Shown here: positions 9,201 through 18,501 of the stretch, piece by piece
Numbering within the stretch: the first letter of the stretch is position 1
Layout: each line of letters begins with the position of its first letter
Assembly (NCBI RefSeq): GCF_013204845.1
Contig: NZ_JABMKY010000034.1
Coordinates: 1 to 64,000 of the forward strand
DNA length: 64,000 bases
Source of the DNA: Paenibacillus qinlingensis
GTDB taxonomy: Bacteria; Bacillota; Bacilli; Paenibacillales; NBRC-103111
Direction of reading: 5' to 3'
Position numbers and translations under genes: made by a program
Notes under the pieces: model-generated
The model's input: only the letters and a program-made list of their open reading frames with translations
Databases searched by the model: none
What the model was told of the DNA's origin: nothing

Positions 9201-10681
9201 TAAACATGACACGTAAAGCGATTGTTACAACTTTAACTTTAACTTTAATGGCTCCACTTGCTGTTGCTTGCACAAAAGGGGAAAAAGCCGACGATAACCA
9301 AGAGCGTGTGCTTAAGATCGCTACGAATATGGGGTATGGTGGTAATTATGAATATTTCACACAGCAGTTCACTGAAATATTTGAATTTGCTAATCCGAAT
9401 ATCAAGCTAGAATTAATTTCAACGATGGATGAAAAGTTCATGAACGGAAACATTCAGCCAGGTGAGAAGATGCCAGATCCGATGGAGAAGCTCAAAGAAG
9501 TGATGCAGAGTGATAATCCGCCGGATGTGGTCATGCTTGGTTATGAACAGTTGCCAGAGATTATTGAAAGTAATCTGCTACAACAATTGGATTCTCGCAT
9601 AACGAAAGATAAATTCGATACGGCAGGCATTGTTCCCGCTGTAATAGATGGAATGAAAAATGCGGGTGGCGGCAAGCTGTATGCCCTTGCTCCGACATTC
9701 AGCTCTTCTGCACTTATTTATAATAAGAAAATGTTTCAAGATGCGGGAGTTGATTATCCGAAAGACGGCATGACATGGGATGAGACATTTGATCTTTCAA
9801 AACGATTGGCGAAAGGTGAAGGGGATAAGCGTATCAATGGATTCTCTTTTACAACACAATCCCAGGGTGGCGATTTGTTCTACGGCATGCAAATGTATAC
9901 AGCACCTCTGCAATTAAAAATGTTTGATGATGCTGGGGAGAAGATGACGGTAGATACGGACCAGTGGGAGAAAGTATGGGCCAAAATGGCACAGTTGCAA
10001 AAAGATAATGTTTTCCCAGCGGTAGCAGATCCGCAGAAGCAAATGAATCAAAGGTTTGATCAGAATAATCCTTTTGCGTACGATGATTTTATGTCGGGTC
10101 GGTTAGCTATGGGGATTCTCAATTATGGCCAAATTCAACAGCTCACGAACGCAAATAAAAATGCAGCCAATTATAAAGGCTTCACACCGATTGATTGGGA
10201 CGTTGTCACAGTACCTTCTCACCCTGAAGCCAAAGGCGTTGGCGGCTCTATTTATATGAACGGCATTATGGGCATTAACGCTAAATCGCAAAATCCAGAT
10301 GATGCCTGGAAGTTTATCAAGTTCATTAATGGCGATGAGTGGGCCAAACTAAAATCGCGTAGTCAAAATATGTTGGTGGCACGCTCCAAATATTTGAAAC
10401 CTACAGATGGATTAGATTTTCATATGGAAGCTTTTTACAATGTAACACCGGCTCCAATTGAGGATAATTCCAAGATTTATCGTAATAATCCAAATATTTA
10501 TCAAGTGCAGGAGATTGGTCATAAGCTTTTTGCTGATGTTCTTCAAGGGAAAATGACAGCTCGAGATGCGCTTAAGAAATGGCAAACGGATGGCGATGCC
10601 ATGCTCAAACAAATGAAAGAAAATCCAAGTGCGCCAATGCAGCCGATGACGAATCAAGCTGTGGCAGTTCCCGCGGGTTAA
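9197..10681 (+). CDS. Extracellular solute-binding lipoprotein, family 1
   Basis: 494 residues with signal peptide and lipobox LAVAC (Cys25), so anchored outside the membrane. The mature part has the look of family-1 (sugar/oligosaccharide ABC) binding proteins: KIATNMGYGGNYEYFTQQFTEIFE near the start, DVVMLGYEQLPEIIESNLL, LYALAPTFSSSALIYNKKMFQDAG, and WKFIKFINGDEWAKL near the C-terminus. The start codon overlaps the ATPase gene by 4 bp. No import-type permeases or sugar ATPase are nearby; instead it is translationally coupled to an FtsX-type transporter. It may serve as a ligand sensor or chaperone for that complex. Confidence 0.85.
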   Translation: MINMTRKAIVTTLTLTLMAPLAVACTKGEKADDNQERVLKIATNMGYGGNYEYFTQQFTEIFEFANPNIKLELISTMDEKFMNGNIQPGEKMPDPMEKLKEVMQSDNPPDVVMLGYEQLPEIIESNLLQQLDSRITKDKFDTAGIVPAVIDGMKNAGGGKLYALAPTFSSSALIYNKKMFQDAGVDYPKDGMTWDETFDLSKRLAKGEGDKRINGFSFTTQSQGGDLFYGMQMYTAPLQLKMFDDAGEKMTVDTDQWEKVWAKMAQLQKDNVFPAVADPQKQMNQRFDQNNPFAYDDFMSGRLAMGILNYGQIQQLTNANKNAANYKGFTPIDWDVVTVPSHPEAKGVGGSIYMNGIMGINAKSQNPDDAWKFIKFINGDEWAKLKSRSQNMLVARSKYLKPTDGLDFHMEAFYNVTPAPIEDNSKIYRNNPNIYQVQEIGHKLFADVLQGKMTARDALKKWQTDGDAMLKQMKENPSAPMQPMTNQAVAVPAG

Positions 10682-10708
10682 GATTGATAAGGAAGGAGAA
10701 AATAGCCC

Positions 10709-12859
10709 ATGATCAACAAAATTCACCATAAGTGTGTAGCAACGATAGCCTTGTCAGCGCTGCTTACGCTTGGAGCCATTACACCTGTCTGGGCCGATAG
10801 CAGCCCCTCCCCACTTGTTCTAGATGTGGGAAAGGTCAACATGACTGGAAGCAGTTATTTTACATTGAAACAGATCCATCTTCTACAGGATCCAAGTGGT
10901 AGGTTAGCGACATTTACCATTACCATCCATAACGAAGGCAGCAGTGAATTGCAATTTATCGATTATTGGGCGCGCTTGAAAAGCAAATCCGGCAATCAAT
11001 TCTCTGTTCGATTACTTCCGGCAGATAAGGATAAGAACCGGGTAGCTCCCGGTTCAACGACAGATATAACGTTCTATGCAAATGTGAATACGAGCACGAA
11101 CTTACAAGATCTCGTTGTGCAATTCATTAAGTGGGATTTCAACCAATCTAATTTTGAACGAGTGTTAGGTGAGATAGCCATTCCTGATGACTATACAGAT
11201 GTAACACCTGCTGGTCTTGCATCTGAGATTTCGGTGGGTGGAACTAACGTGAAGGCTTCGATTAAAAAGTTCGTCAGTAACAAGAATGAGAAATATCATG
11301 TTCCAACGGTGTATGTGAGTTTAGAGAATGTTGGAAGTCATACTGTAACTATTCCTGCATACCTCTTCTCTATCCGTACTTCAGAAGGACTGCTGTATCC
11401 GATGGAAGCCAAAGGATTGAAGGATTTGCAAATTAATCCGAAGGAGACAAAAGAAATTCAGCTCTCCGGTTCAATTCCGGTTGCTGTTGCTGCAGATGCT
11501 TGGCAATTAGCGATTGCGGAAACAATTCCAGACTTGAAATTGAATGTCGCCGTTGCAAATTTCCAGCTTCCAACTGTTTCACAGCAGGAAGGAGGCTCCG
11601 TAGGGAAGGCATATACCTTCACAAGTAAATCTGGTGTGTATACGACACAGCTTAACGGTTTGCACAGATTGCCGTGGGAAGATCAGGATCTGCTTACAGC
11701 GGATTTAACACTGAGCAATAGTGGGGAAGAATCACTGCCTATACCGAAATTATCTGGGTATTTCTTATTGGATGGCGCAGTGAAAATTGATGCTAAGCTT
11801 ATCCAGACAGCTAAAGTAATTGGGTTGGGAGCGGGGGCAAGCGTCAATCTGCAAATTGCAGGCAAAGTACCCTACACGTACGAGTTTTCTAAAATTAAAT
11901 TAGTTCTCCAAGAAAATGAAGGGGAAACGGCAGGAACAGGTACAAGTACAGGCAGTACTACAGCAACAGATGTGCTGGAGTTCTCGACACAAGCTGAACT
12001 GCAAGCCATTCCATTCATCGGTATGGGGCAATTTTATACATCGAATGATATCGGGCGAAAGGCGAAGTACGGGGTTCGGAGCGTATCGACCTATGAGGAT
12101 AAAACGAATATCATGTACTCCGCAATGGTGGAAGCCACTAATTTGGAGAAGCGGTTCACGAATGTATCCAAGCTCGTTGCCAATTTCCGTTCGTCTGACG
12201 GGACGGTATTCCCGGCAAACGTTGTTGAAGTGAAGAACAAGATTAGTCCTACTGGCAAAGCACTACTCAATGTTTGGGCATCGGTTCCGAAGGGATTCTC
12301 CACGACCAATATGAATTTACTTCTAGGAGAAGCAGTTACGGAGGGCAAGCTGTCGGAAGGTGAGAAATCCGTTCCAGATTCCTATGTGAATCCAATAGCT
12401 TACTGGCTGCCAGATGAGAAGACCAATGTAGGGACAACACTTAAGAATGTAGATTTGTTCCCGTATACGATCTCGATTGATAAAATAGGCACATCCATTT
12501 CGGACGGTATATTTACGTTGCAATTCAACTACGAGTTAATCAAAGAGAAAATGACGGAGATTAATACCGAAGGTCATAACTTGCTGCTTGTTTTTGAGGA
12601 TGGCGGCGGGATTAAGCGATTTGAGAAGACATTTGATTTCAAAGATTTCGATGTTATTAATGGCGATTCAACAGCGGATCAAGATGTTAAGATTCGTCTT
12701 GGTAAGCGAGATAATTTTAAAATTTCAATTCCAGATCCCGGTCTCATTTATAATACGAAGTTTCTACAAAAGTATTCACTCAGCATCTATGACGAATTCC
12801 AAGGTCAACGAAAGCTGCTAGCCACACAAAAGGCTGATTGGTTTATTACTACGGACTAA
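10709..12859 (+). CDS. Secreted protein of unknown function, last gene of the ABC operon
   Basis: 716 residues. A clear signal peptide ends at VWA (residue 29) and there is no lipobox. The mature chain is rich in beta strands, with repeated segments of the kind FTITIHNEGSSELQFIDYWARLKSKSG, VYVSLENVGSHTVTIPAYLFSI and ADLTLSNSGEESLPIPKLSGYF. These resemble several tandem Ig-like (DUF4352/CARDB-like) domains at about 40-170, 180-280, 295-400 and 440-550. No catalytic motif was recognised. GGAAGGAG precedes the ATG; it follows the solute-binding protein by 27 bp and is closed by a terminator. It probably acts outside the cell with the transporter, but its function is unknown. Confidence 0.7.
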   Translation: MINKIHHKCVATIALSALLTLGAITPVWADSSPSPLVLDVGKVNMTGSSYFTLKQIHLLQDPSGRLATFTITIHNEGSSELQFIDYWARLKSKSGNQFSVRLLPADKDKNRVAPGSTTDITFYANVNTSTNLQDLVVQFIKWDFNQSNFERVLGEIAIPDDYTDVTPAGLASEISVGGTNVKASIKKFVSNKNEKYHVPTVYVSLENVGSHTVTIPAYLFSIRTSEGLLYPMEAKGLKDLQINPKETKEIQLSGSIPVAVAADAWQLAIAETIPDLKLNVAVANFQLPTVSQQEGGSVGKAYTFTSKSGVYTTQLNGLHRLPWEDQDLLTADLTLSNSGEESLPIPKLSGYFLLDGAVKIDAKLIQTAKVIGLGAGASVNLQIAGKVPYTYEFSKIKLVLQENEGETAGTGTSTGSTTATDVLEFSTQAELQAIPFIGMGQFYTSNDIGRKAKYGVRSVSTYEDKTNIMYSAMVEATNLEKRFTNVSKLVANFRSSDGTVFPANVVEVKNKISPTGKALLNVWASVPKGFSTTNMNLLLGEAVTEGKLSEGEKSVPDSYVNPIAYWLPDEKTNVGTTLKNVDLFPYTISIDKIGTSISDGIFTLQFNYELIKEKMTEINTEGHNLLLVFEDGGGIKRFEKTFDFKDFDVINGDSTADQDVKIRLGKRDNFKISIPDPGLIYNTKFLQKYSLSIYDEFQGQRKLLATQKADWFITTD

Positions 12860-12907
12860 AAGCCCAAAATCAAAGCGCTTAAAGCAAGATTTCCTATCTT
12901 TGCTTGT

Positions 12908-12957
12908 AAACCCAACCTAGGCATACACTATTTGTGAATGCTGAGGCTGGGTTTTTT
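12908..12957 (+). terminator. Rho-independent terminator of the ABC operon
   Basis: Imperfect stem AACCCAACCTAGGCAT / ATGCTGAGGCTGGGTT with a 12-13 nt loop followed by TTTTTT, 50 bp after the last stop codon of the operon. Confidence 0.8.
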
Positions 12958-13027
12958 ACTGCGAATAAAAGCTTCTAACATTGGCGAGGCTGTTGGTAAC
13001 AATTTTTTGGATAGGGGTTAGCCGCGA

Positions 13028-13255
13028 ATGAAATTTGAACTGGGTCGTTGTTTACTACAACAACGCTTGGCTGAGCACGGTATGGGTAGGGAAGAACTAG
13101 CACGAGCCCTGTTGTATAAGTCTGAGCGGATCGCTGACTATATGGAAAATAAGAGAGTCATGCCCTTGCAAGTGGCGATTTCCGTTGCGGATACCATCGG
13201 TTGCCAAGTGAGAGACTTGTATGAGTTGATTGAGGTGGGCTCTGGTCCTAGTTAG
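13028..13255 (+). CDS. Small XRE-type helix-turn-helix protein
   Basis: 75 residues. Helix-turn-helix of the Cro/XRE class (GMGREELARALLYKSERIADYMENKR, about residues 18-44), followed by a third helix pair (AISVADTIGCQVRDLYELIEV), the usual ending of this fold. There is little besides the DNA-binding domain. The ribosome site is weak (GGGG upstream of the ATG). Its last 4 bp overlap the convergent SUFU gene. Target unknown. Confidence 0.75.
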   Translation: MKFELGRCLLQQRLAEHGMGREELARALLYKSERIADYMENKRVMPLQVAISVADTIGCQVRDLYELIEVGSGPS

Positions 13256-13983
13256 AATAAGCCGAATAATTTCTTGCAAGTATTTTTACGTCGAGGATCA
13301 AGTAGCTCATTAACGCTTGCTTTGTCGAGTTTTTCGAATAGTGCCTCGGCACCATGCTTAAGCTTATAGTCCATTTCTTCGCTATAGAGTGGTGTTAAAC
13401 TAAAAAAATGAATTTCTTTGTCTGACGAGACAGTTAGTGTGAAAAACTCATTAATCTGTTCCACAATAGAGGGGATTGTTAGCATCATGCCCATCAGCTT
13501 CGTATTGCTTGCATACGGTTCGGGTGGGTTATTATTGGGAATGGTGTGGGCTGCATACAGCCAAGTGTTGTATTCGTGAGGGAGTCTGGCTAACATTTTA
13601 AGGATGCGAATAGGCCAATAATTTTCTTCTTTTTGGATGATTTCGTTCGATAGCTCCCAATCTGGTGGGAGACAAATGATAAGTTCGGCATAGCGGAAGG
13701 CTTCTGCTCCTTCAGGGACAGTCATTGGTAGGTTGCTCATACCCGAGGTTACCAATGTTATGTAATTACGTTCTTTCGTCGGAGCGACGTAAAGGATGTC
13801 AATATGAACCAAGTCGGAGACGATTTCATGAAATACCGATTGGATCGGCCCGATGTACTTCTCCACATGCTGAGAAATGAGCTCAAACGAAGTTTCATCT
13901 CCTTTGGCGAATGTATAAGGTCGATCAGTTGCTTGATGGCGATATATGGTGCTACCACCTGATGATTGCTCTTTCGTATTCAT
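13252..13983 (-). CDS. Suppressor-of-fused (SUFU) domain protein
   Basis: 243 residues resembling bacterial SUFU-domain proteins: IDILYVAPTKERNYITLVTSGMSNLPMTVP, then AELIICLPPDWEL, and ILKMLARLPHEYNTWLYAAHTIPN followed by a MMLTIP strand and FFSLTPLYSEEMDYKLKHGAEALFEKL near the C-terminus. The family occurs widely in bacteria, often beside polymorphic toxin or immunity loci, but here no toxin gene is adjacent and a housekeeping or regulatory role is equally possible. ATG start with AGGAGT just upstream (AGAAGGAGT). Monocistronic in appearance. Confidence 0.75.
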   Translation of the reverse strand: MNTKEQSSGGSTIYRHQATDRPYTFAKGDETSFELISQHVEKYIGPIQSVFHEIVSDLVHIDILYVAPTKERNYITLVTSGMSNLPMTVPEGAEAFRYAELIICLPPDWELSNEIIQKEENYWPIRILKMLARLPHEYNTWLYAAHTIPNNNPPEPYASNTKLMGMMLTIPSIVEQINEFFTLTVSSDKEIHFFSLTPLYSEEMDYKLKHGAEALFEKLDKASVNELLDPRRKNTCKKLFGLF

Positions 13984-14126
13984 TGTGACTCCTTCTGGAA
14001 TAGGTTTAAGATTACTATATCGGAATTTGTCGAATTTGGGAATATTTAGTTTTAATGTAAAGCGAATTGAATATTGTTGAGTTATGATCTTACTACCTCT
14101 TTTCTAGTTGATATTAGCTAAAATAC

Positions 14127-14165
14127 AAACAGCGAGTACCCGAAATATCGGGATACTCGCTGTTT
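14127..14165 (-). terminator. Terminator downstream of the yhgE/pip gene
   Basis: Near-perfect inverted repeat AAACAGCGAGTACCCG / CGGGATACTCGCTGTTT with a 5-6 nt loop, followed on the minus strand by TTTGTATTTT. It lies 43 bp past the yhgE/pip stop. The 14166-14207 and 13984-14126 flanks contain nothing else recognisable. Confidence 0.75.
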
Positions 14166-14207
14166 AATTATGGAAGGAGTTAATGAAATACACGAATTCC
14201 TATTTCA

Positions 14208-16409
14208 TCACACCGTAACAGGCATCAACTGCTCATGTTCATCATCGTTGTTATTTTCAGTCTTTTTACGTGTAAGGAAGTAAACGCTGGTTAGAATCAA
14301 GGAACCGACAAGGTAGATACTCAAGTAGCCCACTTGATGCCACATGTCCGTGTACTGACCACTGGAAATGACATATCGGAATCCTTGAATCGCATACGTC
14401 ATAGGCAGCCAAGGGTGTAAGGCTTGGGCCCAATTCGGCAGGAGCTCCAGCGGATACGTCCCTGCGCTTGATGCCAATTGCAGGATCATCAGCAGCAGAA
14501 CAACGAATCGACCTGGTTGATCCAACCATGTGACGAACATTTGGATAATCAGCATGAAGGTTAAGCCGACGACAAAGGTAAAGACGTAGAACAAGGGAAT
14601 GCTCTGCACCTTCAAATCTAGTACATAGGTGAGAACGGTCGTTGCAATGCCAGCTTGGAAAATACTCATTAGGCTAAAAGTAAGGAGCTTGCTTACTAGT
14701 AGTCGGAACCCTCGTGCCCCTGGTGTGAATGTGCTTCTGGCTGCATAGATGGTCGTGAATACCAGCGACCCTGCAAACAACGCCATGGATATGAAGTAAG
14801 GAGCAATGCCGTTCGCATAGATCGCAACCTTACGATCATCATTGGCTGTAATCTTCACGGGTTCTGCCAGCATTTTGATCGTATTGTCATCAGCTTTGAC
14901 GGCTGCGGTTTGTTTCGCGGCATCGTTCAATTTTGTGGCGAGTTGTCCGCTGCCATCGACCAATTTCGGTGCACCTGCGTCAAGCGCAGTCGCTCCTTCA
15001 TTCAGTTGCGCTGCGCCGCTGGCTACTTTGTGAATACCCGCGGTCATTTGCGTCATGCCGTTGGCTAGATCTCCAGCTCCGGTACTGACTTGCGCCGCGC
15101 CGCTTTGCAGCTTGGTGCCGCCAGCAGATAGCTGTGGCAAGTTCGCATTGAAGGTGTGCAAGCCATCAGCAAGCTGCTGCCCACCTGTCTGCAGTTGCGT
15201 TGCACCAGCAACGAGTTGCTTGTTACCGTCACGGAGCTTCTCGGCTCCTGTGACTAGCTTTTCCGTGCCAGAAGCGACAGACTGCCCTCCTGTAAGGAGT
15301 TTCTTCTCAGCGTCATGCAGCTTCTTGTTTCCTTCTGCGACGTCCTTGCTGGCTGCAAGGAGCTTGGTTACTGATGCATTCGAAGCAAGATCAGGATGCG
15401 ACGCGACGAATGCCTCAAGACCGGAAGCGAGCTGTGCAGAGCCGTCTTCCAATTTATCAGATGCGCTTAGGGCTGACGTAAGGCCCTCTACTAATTGTGT
15501 GCTGCCTTTGGAAGATGAGGCTAGGCCAGAGGCCAATTGATCGGCTCCCGTTTGGGCGGCTTGCAATCCCGTAACTAAGGAAGAGGCGCCAGCAGCTGAT
15601 TTTTGAGCACCTTGTTCCAATTGTGCGCCAGCGTTTTGCAATTGGTTTACTCCGCTCGATAGTGCCGCGGCGCCTTTGCTAACTTCCGAAGCGCCTGCGC
15701 TTAGGCTGCTTGCCCCTTTTTGTAACAAGCCAGCACTGTCATCTAATTGCTTAGTGCCGTCCGCAAGAATAGCCAAATTGGTTTGTACCTCATGAATTCC
15801 ATTACCTAAGGTTTGTGCGCCAGCCTGAAGATCGGAGGCACCTTTCCCTGCTTCGCTGAGCCCATTCGAAATGGTTTCGAATTCGGAGAGAATACTCGTT
15901 GAATAGGCTTCTGTCAGCGTTTTGGATAATTTATTTTTTAACTCTTTCGTTGCGCTTTCCCCGATCTGACCGGCAACAAAGTTGTAGTAACTGTTAGACT
16001 CAAAAATAATTTCTGCCTGCTTCGGTGTGGTGCTTGTAATCGATGCGGCATCTGTTGAAAAGCTAGGGGGAACCGTGATCGTCGCGTAATAATGGTTATT
16101 TCTCATTCCCTGTGCAGCTTCTTCTGCACTCATAAACCCCCACGAAAAGCTGCTGTTTTCCTTCAGCTCATCGATAAACTCATTGCCTACATTTCGTGAC
16201 TCGCCTTCAAAATCAGCCCCCTGATCCAAATTGACGACGGCGATAGGCAGTTTCTCCAGTTGGCCGTAGGGGTCCCAAGTTCCTTTTAGCAAGAATCCAC
16301 TATATAAAATAGGAACTAAGGCGACAGCTACGAAAGTAAGGATCATCATAGGGTTCCTAATAAAGCGGCGAAATTCAGATGCAAATACGTTTAATATGTT
16401 TTTTTTCAA
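14208..16409 (-). CDS. YhgE/Pip-family membrane protein (ABC-2-like permease with coiled repeats)
   Basis: 733 residues from the TTG at 16409, chosen because AAAGGAGC lies 8 nt upstream; the frame is open 28 codons further but lacks a ribosome site there. Architecture follows YhgE/Pip and phage-infection-protein homologues: one N-terminal TM helix (about 18-38), an extracellular region with long Ala/Gly/Ser-rich heptad-like repeats (L..GA..L..GA, about 190-500), and five to six C-terminal TM helices (about 540-710) of ABC-2 permease type. In Bacillus and Lactococcus such proteins act as phage receptors or in EsaA-like export. Divergent from a LysR regulator that probably controls it. Confidence 0.82.
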   Translation of the reverse strand: MKKNILNVFASEFRRFIRNPMMILTFVAVALVPILYSGFLLKGTWDPYGQLEKLPIAVVNLDQGADFEGESRNVGNEFIDELKENSSFSWGFMSAEEAAQGMRNNHYYATITVPPSFSTDAASITSTTPKQAEIIFESNSYYNFVAGQIGESATKELKNKLSKTLTEAYSTSILSEFETISNGLSEAGKGASDLQAGAQTLGNGIHEVQTNLAILADGTKQLDDSAGLLQKGASSLSAGASEVSKGAAALSSGVNQLQNAGAQLEQGAQKSAAGASSLVTGLQAAQTGADQLASGLASSSKGSTQLVEGLTSALSASDKLEDGSAQLASGLEAFVASHPDLASNASVTKLLAASKDVAEGNKKLHDAEKKLLTGGQSVASGTEKLVTGAEKLRDGNKQLVAGATQLQTGGQQLADGLHTFNANLPQLSAGGTKLQSGAAQVSTGAGDLANGMTQMTAGIHKVASGAAQLNEGATALDAGAPKLVDGSGQLATKLNDAAKQTAAVKADDNTIKMLAEPVKITANDDRKVAIYANGIAPYFISMALFAGSLVFTTIYAARSTFTPGARGFRLLVSKLLTFSLMSIFQAGIATTVLTYVLDLKVQSIPLFYVFTFVVGLTFMLIIQMFVTWLDQPGRFVVLLLMILQLASSAGTYPLELLPNWAQALHPWLPMTYAIQGFRYVISSGQYTDMWHQVGYLSIYLVGSLILTSVYFLTRKKTENNNDDEHEQLMPVTV

Positions 16410-16547
16410 TTGCAATGCTCCTTTACTTGTGACAATCGTCGTTAATGATGTTCCCTTAATCCAATCATTTATTCGAAAGATGTAAGATTCCATCTAGGGT
16501 GACTCGGCAAGGTGAATAGGATTACTGTATAATACCACTGATAAATG

Positions 16548-16573
16548 ATAAAATATATTTAAGTTTATTTTAT
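16548..16573. promoter_or_regulatory. Candidate LysR operator between yhgE/pip and the regulator
   Basis: Inverted repeat ATAAAATA (16548-16555) and TATTTTAT (16566-16573) separated by 10 nt in the 196-bp divergent gap. It lies about 30 bp before the LysR start, the usual position of a LysR autoregulatory site; a TATAAT occurs at 16528. Pattern only. Confidence 0.4.
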
Positions 16574-16605
16574 TAACCTAAACAAATTATTAAGGATGAG
16601 TGACA

Positions 16606-17496
16606 TTGAATATTATACAGCTCCAGTATTTCGTAGATTCGGCGGAGTCGGGCTCGTTTACAGAAACGGCCAAAAAGCATAGGATTACCGTCCCCGCCAT
16701 CAGTCAATCCATCAGCCAACTGGAGAATGAGTTAGAAGCTACGCTTTTTACCCGTTCGAAAAAAGGAATTGCTCTTACACAGGATGGGTTTAAAGCTATG
16801 CAATATGCACGTACCATACTGACCAACGTCCGAAATATGAGAAATGAGCTCTCCAAGTCCAAACCAATCAACACGGGCAATATCGTTATCGCTACCATAC
16901 CTGGGATGGTTTCCTTGGTAACGGACACCACAATTACCTTTATGGGGATCTATCCTCATATTAATGTTCAACTTTTGGAGGGCGATAATACAGCGGTTAT
17001 GAATCAAGTTATGAAAGGGGAGGCGGATATGGGGTTCGTCTCTTTGTCACGCGAGAGTCAGGACGACTCTTTCATGTGGGAGCCCGTGATTCGCGGGGAA
17101 GCTGTTATTGTCGTGAATAAACAATCGCCACTACGATTTTTAACTGCTATAACAGGCTCCGACTTACATAATGAAGTGTTGGTTATTTATAAAGACGCTT
17201 ATATTGAGCGGATTGCAGCGGAATTGATAGCCGGGGATTCGGGGAACCGGATTGCCTTAACGACCAATAACACACAAGCCATTATGCAAATGGTTAGCCG
17301 CGGCAATGCCATCACCATCGCAACGGATTACATCGTGACTACGATGCCGGAGAAATTCAAGAATGGGGTCGTCGCGATACCAATCGGCAAATATAAAAAA
17401 TACCCAAACTATCTCTGGCGAATTACGAAGAAGGATGTTGAAGTATCTGCGCTTATTAAGGAGTATACGCAGCATTTGTATGCAAATTTGGAGTGA
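16606..17496 (+). CDS. LysR-family transcriptional regulator
   Basis: 296 residues. The N-terminal winged HTH (LQYFVDSAESGSFTETAKKHRITVPAISQSISQLENELEATLF) is textbook LysR, followed by a periplasmic-binding-like effector domain (from about residue 88, with a VSLVTDTTITF and HINVQLLEG pattern). A GTG at 16600 is in frame, but AAGGAT sits 8 nt before the TTG at 16606, so TTG is preferred. Divergent from the YhgE/Pip gene; its 3' end runs 41 bp into the convergent oxidoreductase gene. The inducer is unknown. Confidence 0.88.
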   Translation: MNIIQLQYFVDSAESGSFTETAKKHRITVPAISQSISQLENELEATLFTRSKKGIALTQDGFKAMQYARTILTNVRNMRNELSKSKPINTGNIVIATIPGMVSLVTDTTITFMGIYPHINVQLLEGDNTAVMNQVMKGEADMGFVSLSRESQDDSFMWEPVIRGEAVIVVNKQSPLRFLTAITGSDLHNEVLVIYKDAYIERIAAELIAGDSGNRIALTTNNTQAIMQMVSRGNAITIATDYIVTTMPEKFKNGVVAIPIGKYKKYPNYLWRITKKDVEVSALIKEYTQHLYANLE

Positions 17497-18469
17497 GGGA
17501 TGCCCCCCCAAACGTAATCACTACATTCCCCTTCTTACGCCCTGTTTCCACATACCTATGAGCCTCAACCATCTGTTCCAACGGATAGCGTTTATCAATC
17601 ACGGCTTTCATCTGACCCTTATCAAAAAGCTCCGCGAGAAACATGAGATTCTCTTTCTTTTGCTGTAAGCCTGAAGCTGTGAACTTGGCTTTTTTACTGC
17701 CGATCTTGGAAGTCCATGACATCTGAAGCATAATCCCTAGCGATGGAACGGTGGTGAGATAGACGCCTTTGGCAGATAGCGAACTTTTACATTGTAAGAA
17801 AGAACGCTTGCCTACCGCATCGAAAATAACATCATAAGTCTGACCACTTTTGCTGAAATCCTCCTGCGTATAGTCCATAACCCGATCAGCCCCTAGCGAT
17901 TTCACGAATGCCGCATTCGTCGAACTGCACACACCCGTCACCTCTGCTCCGAAGTACTTAGCCAGTTGTACCGCGTAAGCCCCTACAGATCCGGAGGCAC
18001 CGTTGATCAAGATCTTTTGTCCCTGTCGAAGTCGTGCCGTATCTCGGAGAAATATCAATGCGGTTAAGCCGCCGTCACAGAGGCCCGCAGCCTCTTCGAA
18101 GCTCGCATGAACTGGAAGACTAGCCAGTGTGGCAGTTTCAGGCAGACAGACGTACTCCGCATAAGTTCCGAAACTAGTCGGACTAATACCGGAAACACGG
18201 TCGCCAACCTGGAAGGCTGTCACGTTTTTACCCACAGCATCAATCTCACCTGCGAATTCCACGCCGAGTATCGTATGTTTGGGCCTGCGCAGACCATACA
18301 TCAATCGGATGATAAAAGGGTCAGCCTTGCGAAAAGCGCAATCTGAAGGGGTGACAATAGCTGCGTGTAGTTTAATCCGTACTTCATTGTCCTTAGGTTC
18401 TGGCCTAGCTACCTCTTTGAGATGAAGCACATTAGGTGACCCGTACGTGGTACAAACAATCGCTCTCAT
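17456..18469 (-). CDS. Zinc-independent medium-chain NAD(P)-dependent oxidoreductase (quinone reductase-like)
   Basis: 337 residues. An N-terminal GroES-like fold (VCTTYGSPNVLHLKEVARPEPKDNEVRIKLHAAIVTPSDCAFRKAD, FAGEIDAVGKNVTAFQVGDRVSG) is followed by a Rossmann domain with NGASGSVGAYAVQLAKYFGAEVTGVCSS-type nucleotide binding. The zinc ligands of alcohol dehydrogenases are absent, as in quinone oxidoreductase-type MDR proteins. Start at 18469 has AGGAGGGG upstream; an ATG 12 codons earlier lacks one. The last 41 bp overlap the end of the LysR gene on the other strand. Substrate unknown. Confidence 0.83.
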   Translation of the reverse strand: MRAIVCTTYGSPNVLHLKEVARPEPKDNEVRIKLHAAIVTPSDCAFRKADPFIIRLMYGLRRPKHTILGVEFAGEIDAVGKNVTAFQVGDRVSGISPTSFGTYAEYVCLPETATLASLPVHASFEEAAGLCDGGLTALIFLRDTARLRQGQKILINGASGSVGAYAVQLAKYFGAEVTGVCSSTNAAFVKSLGADRVMDYTQEDFSKSGQTYDVIFDAVGKRSFLQCKSSLSAKGVYLTTVPSLGIMLQMSWTSKIGSKKAKFTASGLQQKKENLMFLAELFDKGQMKAVIDKRYPLEQMVEAHRYVETGRKKGNVVITFGGASLTPNLHTNAAYTP

Positions 18470-18501
18470 GGGAACCCCTCCTGAATGGAAAATAATCTCT
18501 C

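Noticed and set aside
13252..13983. Immunity protein of a polymorphic toxin system (SUFU context)
   Set aside because: No toxin-like, secreted or polymorphic gene is adjacent on either side.
15055..15540. Plus-strand Cys/Pro-rich frame in the yhgE/pip gene
   Set aside because: Reverse complement of the repetitive Gly/Ala/Leu heptads of the YhgE/Pip coding frame.
17456..18469. Frameshift or merged gene at the LysR end
   Set aside because: Both reading frames continue to proper family-like ends, so the overlap is taken as real tail-to-tail overlap.
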